Source: Heloderma charlesbogerti
Lineage: Eukaryota; Chordata; Lepidosauria; Squamata; Helodermatidae
DNA length: 64,000 bases
Direction of reading: 5' to 3'
Assembly: GCA_026122225.1 (NCBI GenBank)
Contig: JANEZZ010002359.1
Coordinates: 473,938-537,937 of the forward strand
Shown here one piece after another: positions 53,906-64,000 of this stretch. How positions within the stretch are numbered: position 1 is the stretch's first letter; every line of letters starts with the position of its first letter. The translations under genes and the position numbers were made by a program. The notes under the pieces were generated by a model that made no database searches, was not told the DNA's origin, and saw only the letters and a program-made list of their open reading frames with translations.

Positions 53906-54075
53906 TAATAAGGAATGATGATAGAATGATCTCAGTACGAATCCAAGGCAAACCATTCAACATCACAGTAATTCAAGTCTATGCACCCAACCAATGAGGG
54001 CCCGAAGAGAAGCTGACGGCTTGATCGGTTCTATGAAGACCTACAACACCTTCTAGAACTAACCACCAAAAAAAG

Positions 54076-54351
54076 ATGTCCTCTTTCATCATAGGGGATT
54101 GGAATGCTAAAGTAGGAAGTCAAGAGAAATCACCGGGGATAACAGGCAGGCATGGCCTTGGTGTACAAAATGAAGCAGGACAAAAGCTAATAGAGTTTTG
54201 CCAAGAGAACACGCTGATCATAGCAAACACTCTTTTCCAACAGCACAAGAGGCGACTCTACACATGGACATCACCAGATGGTCAATATCGAAATCAGATT
54301 GATTATGTCCTTTGCAGCCAAAGATGGAGAGAAGCTCCATACAGTCAGTAA
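54076..54351 (+). pseudogene. BovB endonuclease fragment, copy 4
   Basis: Open segment with IIGDWNAKVG, NTLFQQHKRRLYTWTSPD and GQYRNQIDYVLCSQRW. Extra bases (CAAGAGAAATCACCGGGG instead of CAAGAAATCACCGGG at about 54121) change the residues locally. Frame lost at about 54330 by an added GA. Confidence 0.8.
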
Positions 54352-54761
54352 AAACAAGACCTGGAGCTGACTGTGGCTCAGATCATGAGCTGCTTCTTGC
54401 AAAATTTTCGGCTTAAATTGAAGAACGTCGGGAAAACCACTAAACCGTTCAGGTATGACCTAAATCATATCCCTGATGAATATACAGTGGAGGTGAGGAA
54501 TAGATTTCAGGGAATTAGACCTGATAGACAGAGTGCCTGAGGAACTATGGACGGAGGTCCGTAACATTGTTCAGGAGGCAGCAACGAAATCCATCCCAAA
54601 GAAAAAGAAATGCAAAGAAAGCCAAGTGGCTGTCTGATGAGGCTTTACAAGTAGCTCGAGGAAAGAAGGGAAGCGAAAAAGCAAGGGAGAAAGGGGAAGA
54701 TATACCCAACTGAATGCAGAGTTCCAGAGAATAGCAAGGAGAGACAAGAAGGCCTTCTTAA

Positions 54762-55055
54762 ATGAACAATGCAAAGAAATCGAGGGAGAAAACAACAGAA
54801 TGGGAAAGACTAGAGATCTCTTCAAGAAAATTGGAGATCTCAAGGGAACGTTTTGTGCCAAAGACGGGCATGATAAAGGACAAAGAAGGCAGGGACCTAA
54901 CAGAAGCAGATGAGATTAAGAAGAGGTGGCAAGAATACACAGAAGAACTATACAGGAAAGATCTGAATGTCCCTGATAGCCATGATAGTGCGGTCACTGA
55001 ACTTGAGCCGGACATCCTCGAGAGTGAAGTCAAGTGGGGCCTTAGGAAGCATTAG
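54762..55055 (+). pseudogene. BovB linker fragment, copy 4
   Basis: Starts in a wrong frame, then recovers TGMIKDKEGRDLTEADEIKK and LNVPDSHDSAVTELEPDILE. Frame lost again by an extra G at about 55037. Confidence 0.75.
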
Positions 55056-55129
55056 TAACAACAAAGCTAGCGGGAGATGACAGTATTCCAGCCGAGCTAT
55101 TTAAAATCCTAAAAGATGATGCTGTTAAA

Positions 55130-55705
55130 GTGCTGCATTCAATATGCCAACAAATCTGGAACACTCAACAGTGGCCACAAGACTGGAAAAGGTCAGTTTA
55201 CATTCCAATTCCAAAGAAGGGCAACGCCAAAGAGTGTTCAAACTACCGCACAATTGCGCTCATTTCACATGCCAGCAAGGTGATGCTCAAAATCCTACAA
55301 GCTAGGCTTCAGCAGTATGCGAACCGAGAGAACTACCGGAAGTACAAGCTGGGTTTCGAAGAGGCAGAGGAACTAGAGATCAAATCGCCAACATTCGCTG
55401 CATCATGGAGAAAGCAAGAGAATTCCAGAAAAAACGTCTATTTCTGCTTCATTGACTACGCTAAAGCCTTTGATTGTGTGGATCACAACAAACTGTGGCA
55501 AATTCTTAAAGTGATGGGAGTACCAGACCACCTTACCTGTCTCCTGAGAAACCTGTACGAGGGTCAAGAAGCAACAGTAAGAACCAGACATGGAACAACC
55601 GAGTGGTTCAAAATTGGGAAAGGAGTACGACAAGGCTGCATATTGTCACCCTGCTTATTTAACTTATATGCAGAGTACATCATGAGAAAATGCCGGGTTG
55701 GATGA
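55130..55705 (+). pseudogene. BovB reverse transcriptase, copy 4, first part
   Basis: Includes WKRSVYIPIPKKGNAKECSN, CFIDYAKAFDCVDHNKLW and VRQGCILSPCLFNLYAEY. Two compensating insertions (about 55326 and 55431) leave a misread stretch between them. An extra A at about 55688 shifts the frame before the active site. Confidence 0.85.
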
Positions 55706-56241
55706 ATCAGAGGTCGGAATTAAGATTGCTGGGAGAATTATCAACAACCTCCGATATGCAGACGATACCACCCTAATGGCAGAAAGCGAAGAGGATCTCA
55801 AGAGCCTCTTGTTGAGGGTGAAAGAGGAGAGTGCAAAAGCTGGTTTGAAACTCAACATTAAAAAAACTAAGATCATGGCATCTGGCCCCATCACTTCCTG
55901 GCATTATAGAAGGGGAAGAAATGGAAGCAGTGACAGATTTTACTTTCTTGGGCTCCAAGATCACCGCAGACGGTGACTGTAGCCATGAAATTAAAAGACG
56001 CTTGCTCCTTGGGAGGAAAGCTATGGCAAACCTAGACAGCATAGTAAGAAGCAGAGACATCACCTTGCCGACAAAGGTCCGTCTAATCAAAGCTATGGTT
56101 TTCCCAGTAGTAATGTATGGCTGTGAGAGCTGGACTATAAGGAAGGCTGAGCGCCGAAGAATTGATGCTTTCGAACTGTGGTGCTGGAGAAGACTCTTAC
56201 GAGTCCCCTGGACTGCAAGGAGGTCAAATCAGTCATCCTAA
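55698..56241 (+). pseudogene. BovB reverse transcriptase, copy 4, active site and C-terminal part
   Basis: NNLRYADDTTLMAE is intact (55742-55784), followed by KAGLKLNIKKTKIMASGP. An extra T at about 55905 shifts the frame, which is regained from about 55921 (TDFTFLGSKITADGDCSHEI). It continues to RVPWTARRSNQS at 56241, where a base is missing. Confidence 0.85.
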
Positions 56242-56408
56242 AGGAAATCAACCCTGAGTGCTCATTGGAAGGACAGATAATGAAGCTGAAGCTCCAATAT
56301 TTTGGCCACCTAATGCGAAGAGGAAAACTCTCCTGGAAAAGACCCTGATGCTGGGAAAGACTGAAGGCAAAAGGAGAAGGGGACGGCAGAGGATGAGATG
56401 GCTAGATA

Positions 56409-59400
56409 TGTTTCAATTTAGTCTCACGGAATACTGCTAATAATGTTTATTAATTAATTGAACGTTTTTGAGCACATCTTCCGGGGAGCATCTTGATGTC
56501 ACCCCACTGATCTGCCAGCCACTAGATTGTGAGCGTTCCAGGACATAGGTAAGGTCTGGCCTGATGCACTCTTATTGCGTCCATGGGTGTGTGTTCGCAT
56601 CGATGTTGATAGTTCTGACAGGACTCTTTTGTAATTCACCTCCTTATTTTTTATTTTTCTTTCACACCACACTTCATTTCGGTGTTTTTTATTTCCTTTT
56701 TCCTTTTTCGCTTCCCCCCGGACAGGAGTAAAGATATACAAAGCTCAGCAATAGTATTAGAAGTGATAGTCCAACGGACTCTGTTTGGGGGGTGGTTGTG
56801 ATGTTGTTGCGGCTTGAGTAATCATGCTGAGAGCCGGGATAGATTTTGTCCAATAGCAGCTTTGATACAGATCATGGCACTGCTTTTATGTACGGATTGA
56901 TAATTTCAGTCGTTCAATGAGGGGGCGATTGTTTACTGTTGATAGACTAGTGGGGTTGTGGGATGGGTTAGGGTATGGTTTTCTTAGCTTTTAACAGTGA
57001 GGAATGTATACGAGGAATGGTAAGTGTGTAGGATGCGGTTTGTTTGTTGGAGCCTAGCAAGGATGTGTGATTAATTTCTAAGTTTTTGTTTGGGAGGTTG
57101 TCGGCGGGGGGTTGTGATATAGTAGGATTCGTTGTATTTATGTGTTGGAGGTTTGTTAGGGTATAGTGAGTAAGTGGTGGGGTGTGTGCGGTGTTAGTGG
57201 GGGTGGTTGTTTGTGTGTTCGTATAGTTATCGTGTGGTGGTTGTTGGGGTGTATGTGGTTGGTGAGGGCTTGAGATCTTGTTTTTTTATTTGATTTTGGT
57301 AATATGAGTGGTTCTTTGTAGTATTCCGATGTCGTGGTGGTGGAGAGGTCCCGATGGGGGTATTAGGCTGGGACTCGGAGGGGTTGTTTGTGGGTATGTG
57401 TATTCATTCAGGACATTTTATTCGCTATTCTGTTTTTGGTTGTTAGAGCTGGTAGGGTTTTGGTTGTGTTAGCGGTGTGCTTGAGTTGGGAGTTGTATCA
57501 TTGCTTGGGTCTTGGTGGTGTGGGTGTGTAGTGGGTGTGTTTTGGGTTTAAATGAGAGTGCCGGGGCGTGTGGTGAGGGCGGTTAGTTGTTGGCGCGTTG
57601 TTGTGTGGTAGGTGTGGTAGTGGGTTGTGGTGGTCGTTGGGTTGTTTTCGTGGTTGGTTTGGTTTGATCCTATCCGCCCCCCTATTTACGTGTGGAGTTG
57701 GGGTTATTGTTAGGGGGTGGTGATGTGTGTGGTGGGTCTGTTGTGATTGACTTTCGGGTTAGTTGGTGAGGGGGGCTGGGTTTTATTGGTAGTGCTTTTT
57801 TAGGGGCTTTGACTTGTTTTTGCTGGGTTTTGCCGGGTTAGTGGGGTGGAGATCAGATTCGGATGGCGTACCCCCTGGAGGGTCTGTTTCTTTTGATTTT
57901 GGGCCTCTTGGTGTTGTGTTTTGTTGTCTTTACTCTCTTTCTTCTTTTTTTCTTTTTTGGGAAGTGGTGTCTGCCATGAGTCGATGACTGTTGGCTTAGA
58001 ACCTTGTTTTAGTTTTGGGAGGAGGTGGTTCGGGGGGAGTGGTAGTTTAATAGAGTGTTATCGTAGACTTATGGCGATCGAGGTTACTTATTACTACTAG
58101 GTGGAGGGAGTTGGATGTTTGTATTTTCATTGTTATAGACATATTTACTTTGTCCTTTATTAGTGGTTTTTTGGCTGTGCGGGTTCTGTAGGTTCAGGGG
58201 AGGGGGTCTAAATATTGTTAGTTTCCCTGTTTATAGTTTATTTTATAGATTTTTTAAACGATTATTTTTAATATTTTAGGTGGATCGCACGGTTTGGTTG
58301 TCCCTCCCCGGGAGTGTTTTACTTGCCATGGTACAGATGGGCCTGTCTAGTGCTTTCTGTGGTTCTTCTAATTGTTATGCTACTGCTCTTTTGTCAAGTT
58401 TGAAATTGGGGGAGGGAAGTGGGTCGCATTATGGGAGGAAAGGGATGGTGGGATAATTGGAGAATGGAATGGATTTTTGGACAATGTCGTGATGGGTAGA
58501 GGGATTCGGGCTCTTATTTTTTACCGTGTGTTTCTGTTTTATTTGTTTTGATGGGAGGTGGTGGGTCTACCTCCTTTTTTTATTGTGTGTCGGGTGTTTT
58601 TATTTAGGTTTATTGATTTCTTTTTGTGGTTGTTGTATTTTTCTTGGTTAATTATGTTGGATTTGGCTTCGGGAGTAGATTTCTGGTTTATGTTACTTGT
58701 GTTTGTTTTTTATTTGGGTTGTCTTTGATAATGGCTTGGGTTCCTTTTTTTTGGGTGGTACGATATTATCGGATTAAAGAATTGTCGCGATTTTGGCTTG
58801 TTGTTTTCTCTAGATTCTCTGTTTTTTTGTAGGTGAGTGGTTGGGTGATGTGTGTGTTGTGATGGCTGTTATGGGGAAGGTGGTATGTGTGGGGGGCTTT
58901 ACGGTGTGATGGGTGTGGACTCGTCGTGTTTAGTGAGGGGTTTGTGGTTAGGAGGAGCCATTATTTTATTCTTATGTCGGGGCTATTTTTTCTGGGAGTG
59001 GGTCTTGGCGTTAAAACTGCTACTAATATATTATTTGTTGTATGGGTCTCGTGCTTAGGGGCTGTTATGGTAGACCTCTAGGGTTGTGGGTAGTGACGTT
59101 AATATCGTTCATCTTCGACGGTGTTTGGGTGGTTAGGTTGAGGGTTGGTATTTCGTGGGGGGATAATTTGTCATTTTAGGTTAGTGTATAATAAAAAGAA
59201 TCTTGCCAGTTCTCCACTTGACAAGAGCCGATTATAAGTATGAAGGGGGTGAAGAAGTGTGCGTGGTGGACGTCTGTGGTTTGATGTTTTCCATGAAACG
59301 ATTTTGATTTTAAAACGATTCTTTTAACTTGCTGTGCTGTATAATGAATGATAGGGAGAGAGGGAGTATAGGATTTATATATAATAGAGTATGACATAAC

Positions 59401-62400
59401 TAAAAAAAGATTCTACTCTAGCAATTTTGGTTGAATTCTTGTTTTTGTGGGCGTAGGGGTTTTGTAGTTTGTTAATACTTTCTGAAGTGCGGGTTTTGTG
59501 GTGGTGATGGTGTTGTGACGTGGGGTTTGTCTTGCTGAGCATGAGATGCTTATTCCGTTAGGCTTCTTGCGGTACGTCTAGAACCGTTTGGGAGGGTTGA
59601 GGCTTGGAGGTGCTGTATCTTGAAATTCTGGGGTTGCGGGTGTGGCGGGGTGCGTCTGGGGTTGGTGGTTGGTAGGAATAGGGTGGGGTATGTGGCGGGG
59701 GTGATGAATGTGTCATTGTTCGTAATGGCTAATTTTTAGTTAGTGTCTTTACTTTCTAGATTCCACATGGAGGTATGGTGAGGGGTCAGATGTTGTGGGT
59801 GTTTGGTTGAGTACCCAATTAATTGCGTTTATCGGTATTATTCAAGGGTTGCGGGGAGAAGGTTAGTTTTGCTTTGCTGTGGTTTCTTGGAGGAGTGGCT
59901 GTATGAGTCTGTAGGTGGGGTGCGGGTTTATGATGATTGTTGGGTGATTGTGTTTCTCTGAAGCTGTCGTAGGAAAGGGTTGAGGGGATCCGGTGTAATT
60001 GAGATGTAGTTCGCGTGCGTGGGAGTTTCATTATTAGTAAGAGGAGGGTTTTAGTTGATAGGGGGTGTTTTGTGGTTGGGGTTTGTTGGTGGTTCAGGGC
60101 TGTGGATTGTTTGTGAGTGTTTGTGGGGTATGTGTATGCGGGGGATGGGGATGTGTTTGTGCTATTGTGGGATGTGTGGCTGTATTTTATTTGGTAACTA
60201 TATTGCTGAGAGGGTTGTACCTCAATTCATGTGTTGTGTGATGTGGTGTTTGGTGGGATGGCTCCTATTTTTTTGCGGGGGGTCTCTTTTGTTGCGGGGT
60301 GGTAGCTGGGGGGGGGAGGGTGGTGACGTGGTGTGTGGCTTTGTGGGTATGGTGTAATTGGTCGGTGGGTGGTTGATTGTGGATCTGGGGTTTACTGGAG
60401 TTGTCAGTGCCGTTGAGTAGTGGTTGTCCGGAGGAGGTCCAGGTCTATAGTTTGGGGGTGTGGGGAAGAGTGGTATCGTCGTGGATATATTTGGTTCCCT
60501 CTGATTGTTCTTTTCCTGTGCTGCTAGTCGAGTTGGGTTGTATTAATGTTGAAATCAAAGTGGGTGGGGGTGTTTTGTGATTTGGGGAGAGTTTAGTTTG
60601 TGGGTAGTAGTTGGGGTTGCGGGGTGGGTGTGTTCTGAGTGTGTTTGTTTTTTTAGTTGTCTTCTAGGTACGCGAGGCGGTTGTATTTTTTTTTGAACAT
60701 TGTATCTGTGGAAAGTGGGGTACATACTTTACGCGGTTTGGTAGATTGTTAGCCTCTTTTAAAGAATACTTTAAATTATGTTTAGAATTTTCAATGGTCC
60801 AGTTTAAACTGTCATATTTTTCCGCTATTTTTTCTTTATTACACTTAAAAGGAATGGAGTTAGTGCTACAGAACTTATTAATCGCAGTGTCTTGAAGCAA
60901 ACGTGTTTGTGAAATCCTTTTGTAGTGTGTGAGTTTTGGGGTTGGGAGTGTGTGGGGTGTGTGGTACGTTTGTGGGGGTTGAGGTAATTAGAAGGTGTCA
61001 GCCCTGCTGGGGTGTATAAGCGTTTTGGATGTTCTAGGATGGGGTGTTTGGCACTGTGTGGGGTTGGTGGTGGGTAGGGATGGTGTAGTTAGGCGAGGGT
61101 AGGGTCGATTGTTCAGGGTCTGAGTGGTTCTCCTAGTATATTTGTGGCGGCGTAGTGGGGTTGCTCGTCGTGGGGGGACATCAGCAGTGTGGGAGGTGGG
61201 ATGAGGGTCGGGGATTACACGAGCTCCCCGTGTGGGGGTTGGTCCCTCATACGCCATTTGTGGTTGTGCTGGGGGGCGATGTCTTGGGTGGGGGTATGAG
61301 TTGGTCCGTATGCACGTGTGTGGGGGCGGATGTGGGTTCAAGTGTGTGGGGTCCCCCCCTTGGGGCCTGCCGGGGGTGGGGGAGCGTGGTGTGCGGTAGT
61401 GTCTCGTCTTCACCCCTTAGTGTTGTGGTCTGGTCCCGACTTGATACGTGTTGCGTGTTGGTCCGGGCTGATGGGTTTGCATGGTTGATGTTCGGTGGGC
61501 TGTTGAGGGTCTATTTAGGATTTTGAGTATTGTGGAGTTTTGATATTGTGGTCCTGCGAGCTTCGATGTTGACGTTTGTAGTATCCACCGGTCTGATTGA
61601 TGCGGTGGGGGGTATCGCTCCTATAGTGGATTTAGGTGCTGGGGGGTGTGGTTGTGAGGTGGGTGTGATGGTGTTGTCAGTTTGGTTGTGGGGGCGGGGA
61701 TTGTGAGGTGGTGTTAGTATTGTGTTGAGTCAGCACGAGGGTTAGTGGGGGGGGGTGTTCGGGTGGGACCTCGGCCTGTATGTGGGTGTGCTGGGTGGGG
61801 TGGGCCCGGCCCCCCTGAAGGGGGTTATTGTGGGTGGTGGATGTGTTGTAGGGTGGGGTGTGGGTGTGCTGTTTGTTTGTGCTTAGGGTGTGTTGGTTTA
61901 GCTGGGGGTGACTGGATGTGGTGGGATGGTAGGTGGGGTTGAGTGGTTGCAAGTGGAGGGTGGGTTGGTGTGCGTGTGAGATTTAGTTTTGGTTGGTGGG
62001 GTGGTTTTTATTGGTGGTGGAGTGGCTTGTGGGTGTTGTTTGTTTTTATTCTTGTTATGGAGGGATGGGGGATTTGTGTATACGGGGAGGGAGGGGTTTG
62101 TTGGTTTAGTTGGGTGTACTTATACGGTGGGTTGTCTATTGTAATTCGACGTGAGAGGTTTTAATTGTGTTGATCTACCTCTTCACTGATTGCCATCCAG
62201 CATCGGGTTTTACGCGGTTTTGTTTAGTCCCTCTGCGAATTGTGGGAGATTAGTGTTTGAGGTAGCCGTTTGTTCCTTTCCTTTTATGTGTTAAGTGATT
62301 TATTGAGTGGTGGGGAGAGTGTTGGGATTTGGGATGCTTTTGTGGGGCTCCCTCCACCCACATACAAGACGAGAATATTTATTTATTTTGGGTTTTTATG

Positions 62401-64000
62401 CTGTCAGAGTTTGTTCAAGGTTCTTTGTTGTTGTTTTGGAGCGCTGGGGAATAGTTGATGGCTATGATGTTTGCATATTGGGTGTATTGATTAGTCATAC
62501 TTTTTGTTTTGATTTGTTCGTGAGGTTGGGGGGGATAGGTTTATAGAGTTGAGATGGGTGATTGTTTATGTTTATTTTCTAGAGTTGCTTCAGTGAGGGG
62601 GAGTAGGTTTTGCGTTTATATATAAATTTACTGGCCCGATGCTTATGGTAGTGTCTGTCTTATTCATTTTTACATTTGTGATTGTGGGATGGTGGGCGAA
62701 TTGGGGAGGTAAGTGTGCTGTTTGGTATTGGAAACCCTCATCGTTAGTGTGGTGGGCACGGTCTAGAATTTTATTGTCCAGTGCTGCCTGGATGTGATTG
62801 ATGTGAGTATATTTTTCTTGGTTTGTTGTGCGATCGATATAGTCCGGTTGGATGGGCTAATTACCTTTTGAGTCTAGGTTTAATAGTGGGCTTTGCTCTT
62901 GTTGTTTTCTAACTTGTTGCGCTCTGTAGATATAGCTGTGTTCTTAGGGAGGTGGTGGTTATTAATAATGCTTTTTGAGGGTGGTGTTGTGTGCACCATA
63001 ATTCTTTATTTTAGTAGCTGGTAGACTTTGGTGTTCGTTCTATGTCAAATGGTCGAGTATGTTCAGTTATAGTTTGTATTTTGGATAGTTTACTATTTTT
63101 GCGGTAGGGGGAGGATTTTGTTTTTCTATGTAGCTGTATTTTCTGATGTGTTCGGTACTCCTCTTAAGTTGGATGGACCTATTGTTATATCTTTGTGTTT
63201 GGTTATTCTTCTTTGTACTTTGATGGTGTGTGATGGGGAGTTAGTATTGCCTTTGTAGAGGGAGTACATAATTGATAGTTTTTCTATGCATCTAGATGTG
63301 AACAACAGTGCTCCCTTATGTAGGTTTGTGTGTTCTATCTTGCTCCTTTGTTGAGGGGTGTGGGCGGGGCGTGCTATCGGTGTTACCGGACTTCTTGGTG
63401 GGCTGGGGGCAAGGGTCGTCAAGAGGGGCAGTTAGTGGGTCCCCCCATGGGTCGCTTTTGTGGGATTGCTAGATTTGTCCTTATTGACTGCGAGTATCAT
63501 GGAGGGGGCCGGAGGGTCTCGCGAGTGATGCTTCGTATTGGTGGCTCTTTTTTTAAGAGTTGGGGGGCTTTGTCGTATAGGGGCTTCGGTGCGTGTGTAG
63601 GCTCTTCTTTGCCTGTATAGGAGGTGTGTATGGTCCTATCGTTGTTTCTGATATCAGCTCTTTAATTCAGTTTTGGGTTATTTGTGTGTTGCGGCGGGGG
63701 GAGCTGATTCTAATTGGAAGTACTGCACCGGGGGTGTTGTGTGTTGGCTTTTTCACTTATCACTTCCTTTGGGGTTGCGGGGAGCGATAACGTTAACTTA
63801 CGTTCTAGCTTGGCGAGGGTTGGGTTGTGGCCTGTGGTTTGGTGGTGGCGGGTGAGGGGCCTATGGCTTTGTTGCGTTTTGGTTTATTGCTGCGGATGTT
63901 GAGTGTTTGTGGGTCGGAGGGAGTGGCGGGACGGGAAGGGGGTTCGATCTTTCTATTTGTTTTACAATGTTCAGGTTTTTTGTTTGTTGTATTACTATCT
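56409..64000. other. Extremely G/T-rich region without recognisable features
   Basis: Strong and persistent G+T excess on the plus strand; in the line 57601-57660 only four of 60 bases are A or C. No gene, known repeat, telomere array or satellite period is visible. Two stretches have more ordinary composition (about 59165-59430 and 60680-60905), and 56409-56760 is nearly normal. Frames here are long only because stop codons are biased by composition. Most likely unreliable sequence. Confidence 0.7.

Larger units (their letters stand above)
51585..56408 (+). mobile_element. BovB LINE copy 4, sequence heavily corrupted
   Basis: Follows copy 3 in order: a distorted 5' part (GTGGCGAAGGGGCTC at about 51619, ACAAATGTGGTGG at about 51747), a barely readable stretch near 52735-52925 (GATCAATGAACG, GTGGTCAAACATGCTAG, GACATCTTGGG), GTGACCATCA at 53160, and then good BovB from about 53925 to 56408. 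It stops abruptly after GGATGAGATGGCTAGATA, without the normal 3' tail. Length is inflated by extra bases and by 52195-53905. Confidence 0.85.

Noticed and set aside
55133..56241. Active BovB element in copy 4
   Set aside because: Frames are broken by several indels, and the surrounding sequence is probably unreliable.
58626..63902. Membrane-protein-like frames rich in Gly, Val, Trp, Phe and Cys
   Set aside because: These residues follow directly from G/T-rich codons (GGN, GTN, TGG, TTT, TGT); the frames are composition artefacts.
56409..64000. Telomeric or subtelomeric repeat
   Set aside because: There is no TTAGGG periodicity; G/T bias alone is not telomeric.

Overview
The window looks like intergenic or intronic nuclear DNA of a squamate reptile (lizard or snake). 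I found no intact host gene, no functional RNA gene, no CRISPR array and no bacterial or viral genome. The main grounds for 'squamate' are abundant BovB (RTE) LINEs, a complete Sauria-type SINE with perfect 12-bp target-site duplications whose 3' end matches the BovB 3' end, CR1 and L2 LINEs, MIR-like tRNA SINEs and many hAT-like and palindromic MITEs. Nearly every protein-like segment belongs to a decayed retroelement.

Layout. 0-5.4 kb: BovB 3' fragment (-), a solo LTR with perfect 5-bp TSD, and a hAT MITE. 5.5-7.6 kb: an L2 LINE cut cleanly by a roughly 1-kb inverted-terminal-repeat element whose core is a large palindrome of two head-to-head 5S-rRNA-derived arms. 7.8-10.3 kb: a BovB (+) with 11-bp TSDs and a 701-bp internal deletion. 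11-13.8 kb: SINEs, MITEs and the Sauria SINE. 14.05-20.1 kb: a three-layer nest, CR1 (+) inside a Ty3/Gypsy element (-) inside a palindromic MITE. 20.1-21.8 kb: unassigned sequence. 21.85-24.1 kb: BovB (-). 24-34 kb: old SINEs and MITEs (one SINE split by a MITE) and a cluster of three LTR copies. 34-38 kb: L2 tail, a second CR1 and an old hAT MITE. 38.6-41.8 kb: the most complete BovB (about 3.2 kb, TSD 9/10). 42-51 kb: mostly unassigned sequence with MITEs, an L2 tail, a second well-bounded solo LTR and one short unrecognised frame.

From about 51.6 kb the character changes. A fourth BovB (about 51.6-56.4 kb) is scattered with single-base insertions and has stretches in which recognisable BovB dissolves into C/A-, then G/A-, then G/T-rich text. 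The last 7.6 kb is extremely G/T-rich on one strand with almost no recognisable content. I read this as unpolished long-read sequence at a contig end or gap fill, so gene predictions beyond about 51.6 kb should not be trusted.

The elements do not form a pathway. They form a stratigraphy: BovB reverse transcriptase plausibly mobilised the Sauria SINE, and L2/CR1-type machinery the other SINEs. The most unusual biological object is the 5S-rRNA palindrome at 6.57-7.12 kb. The next most interesting are the reading frame conserved inside the LTR family and the duplicated LTR locus.
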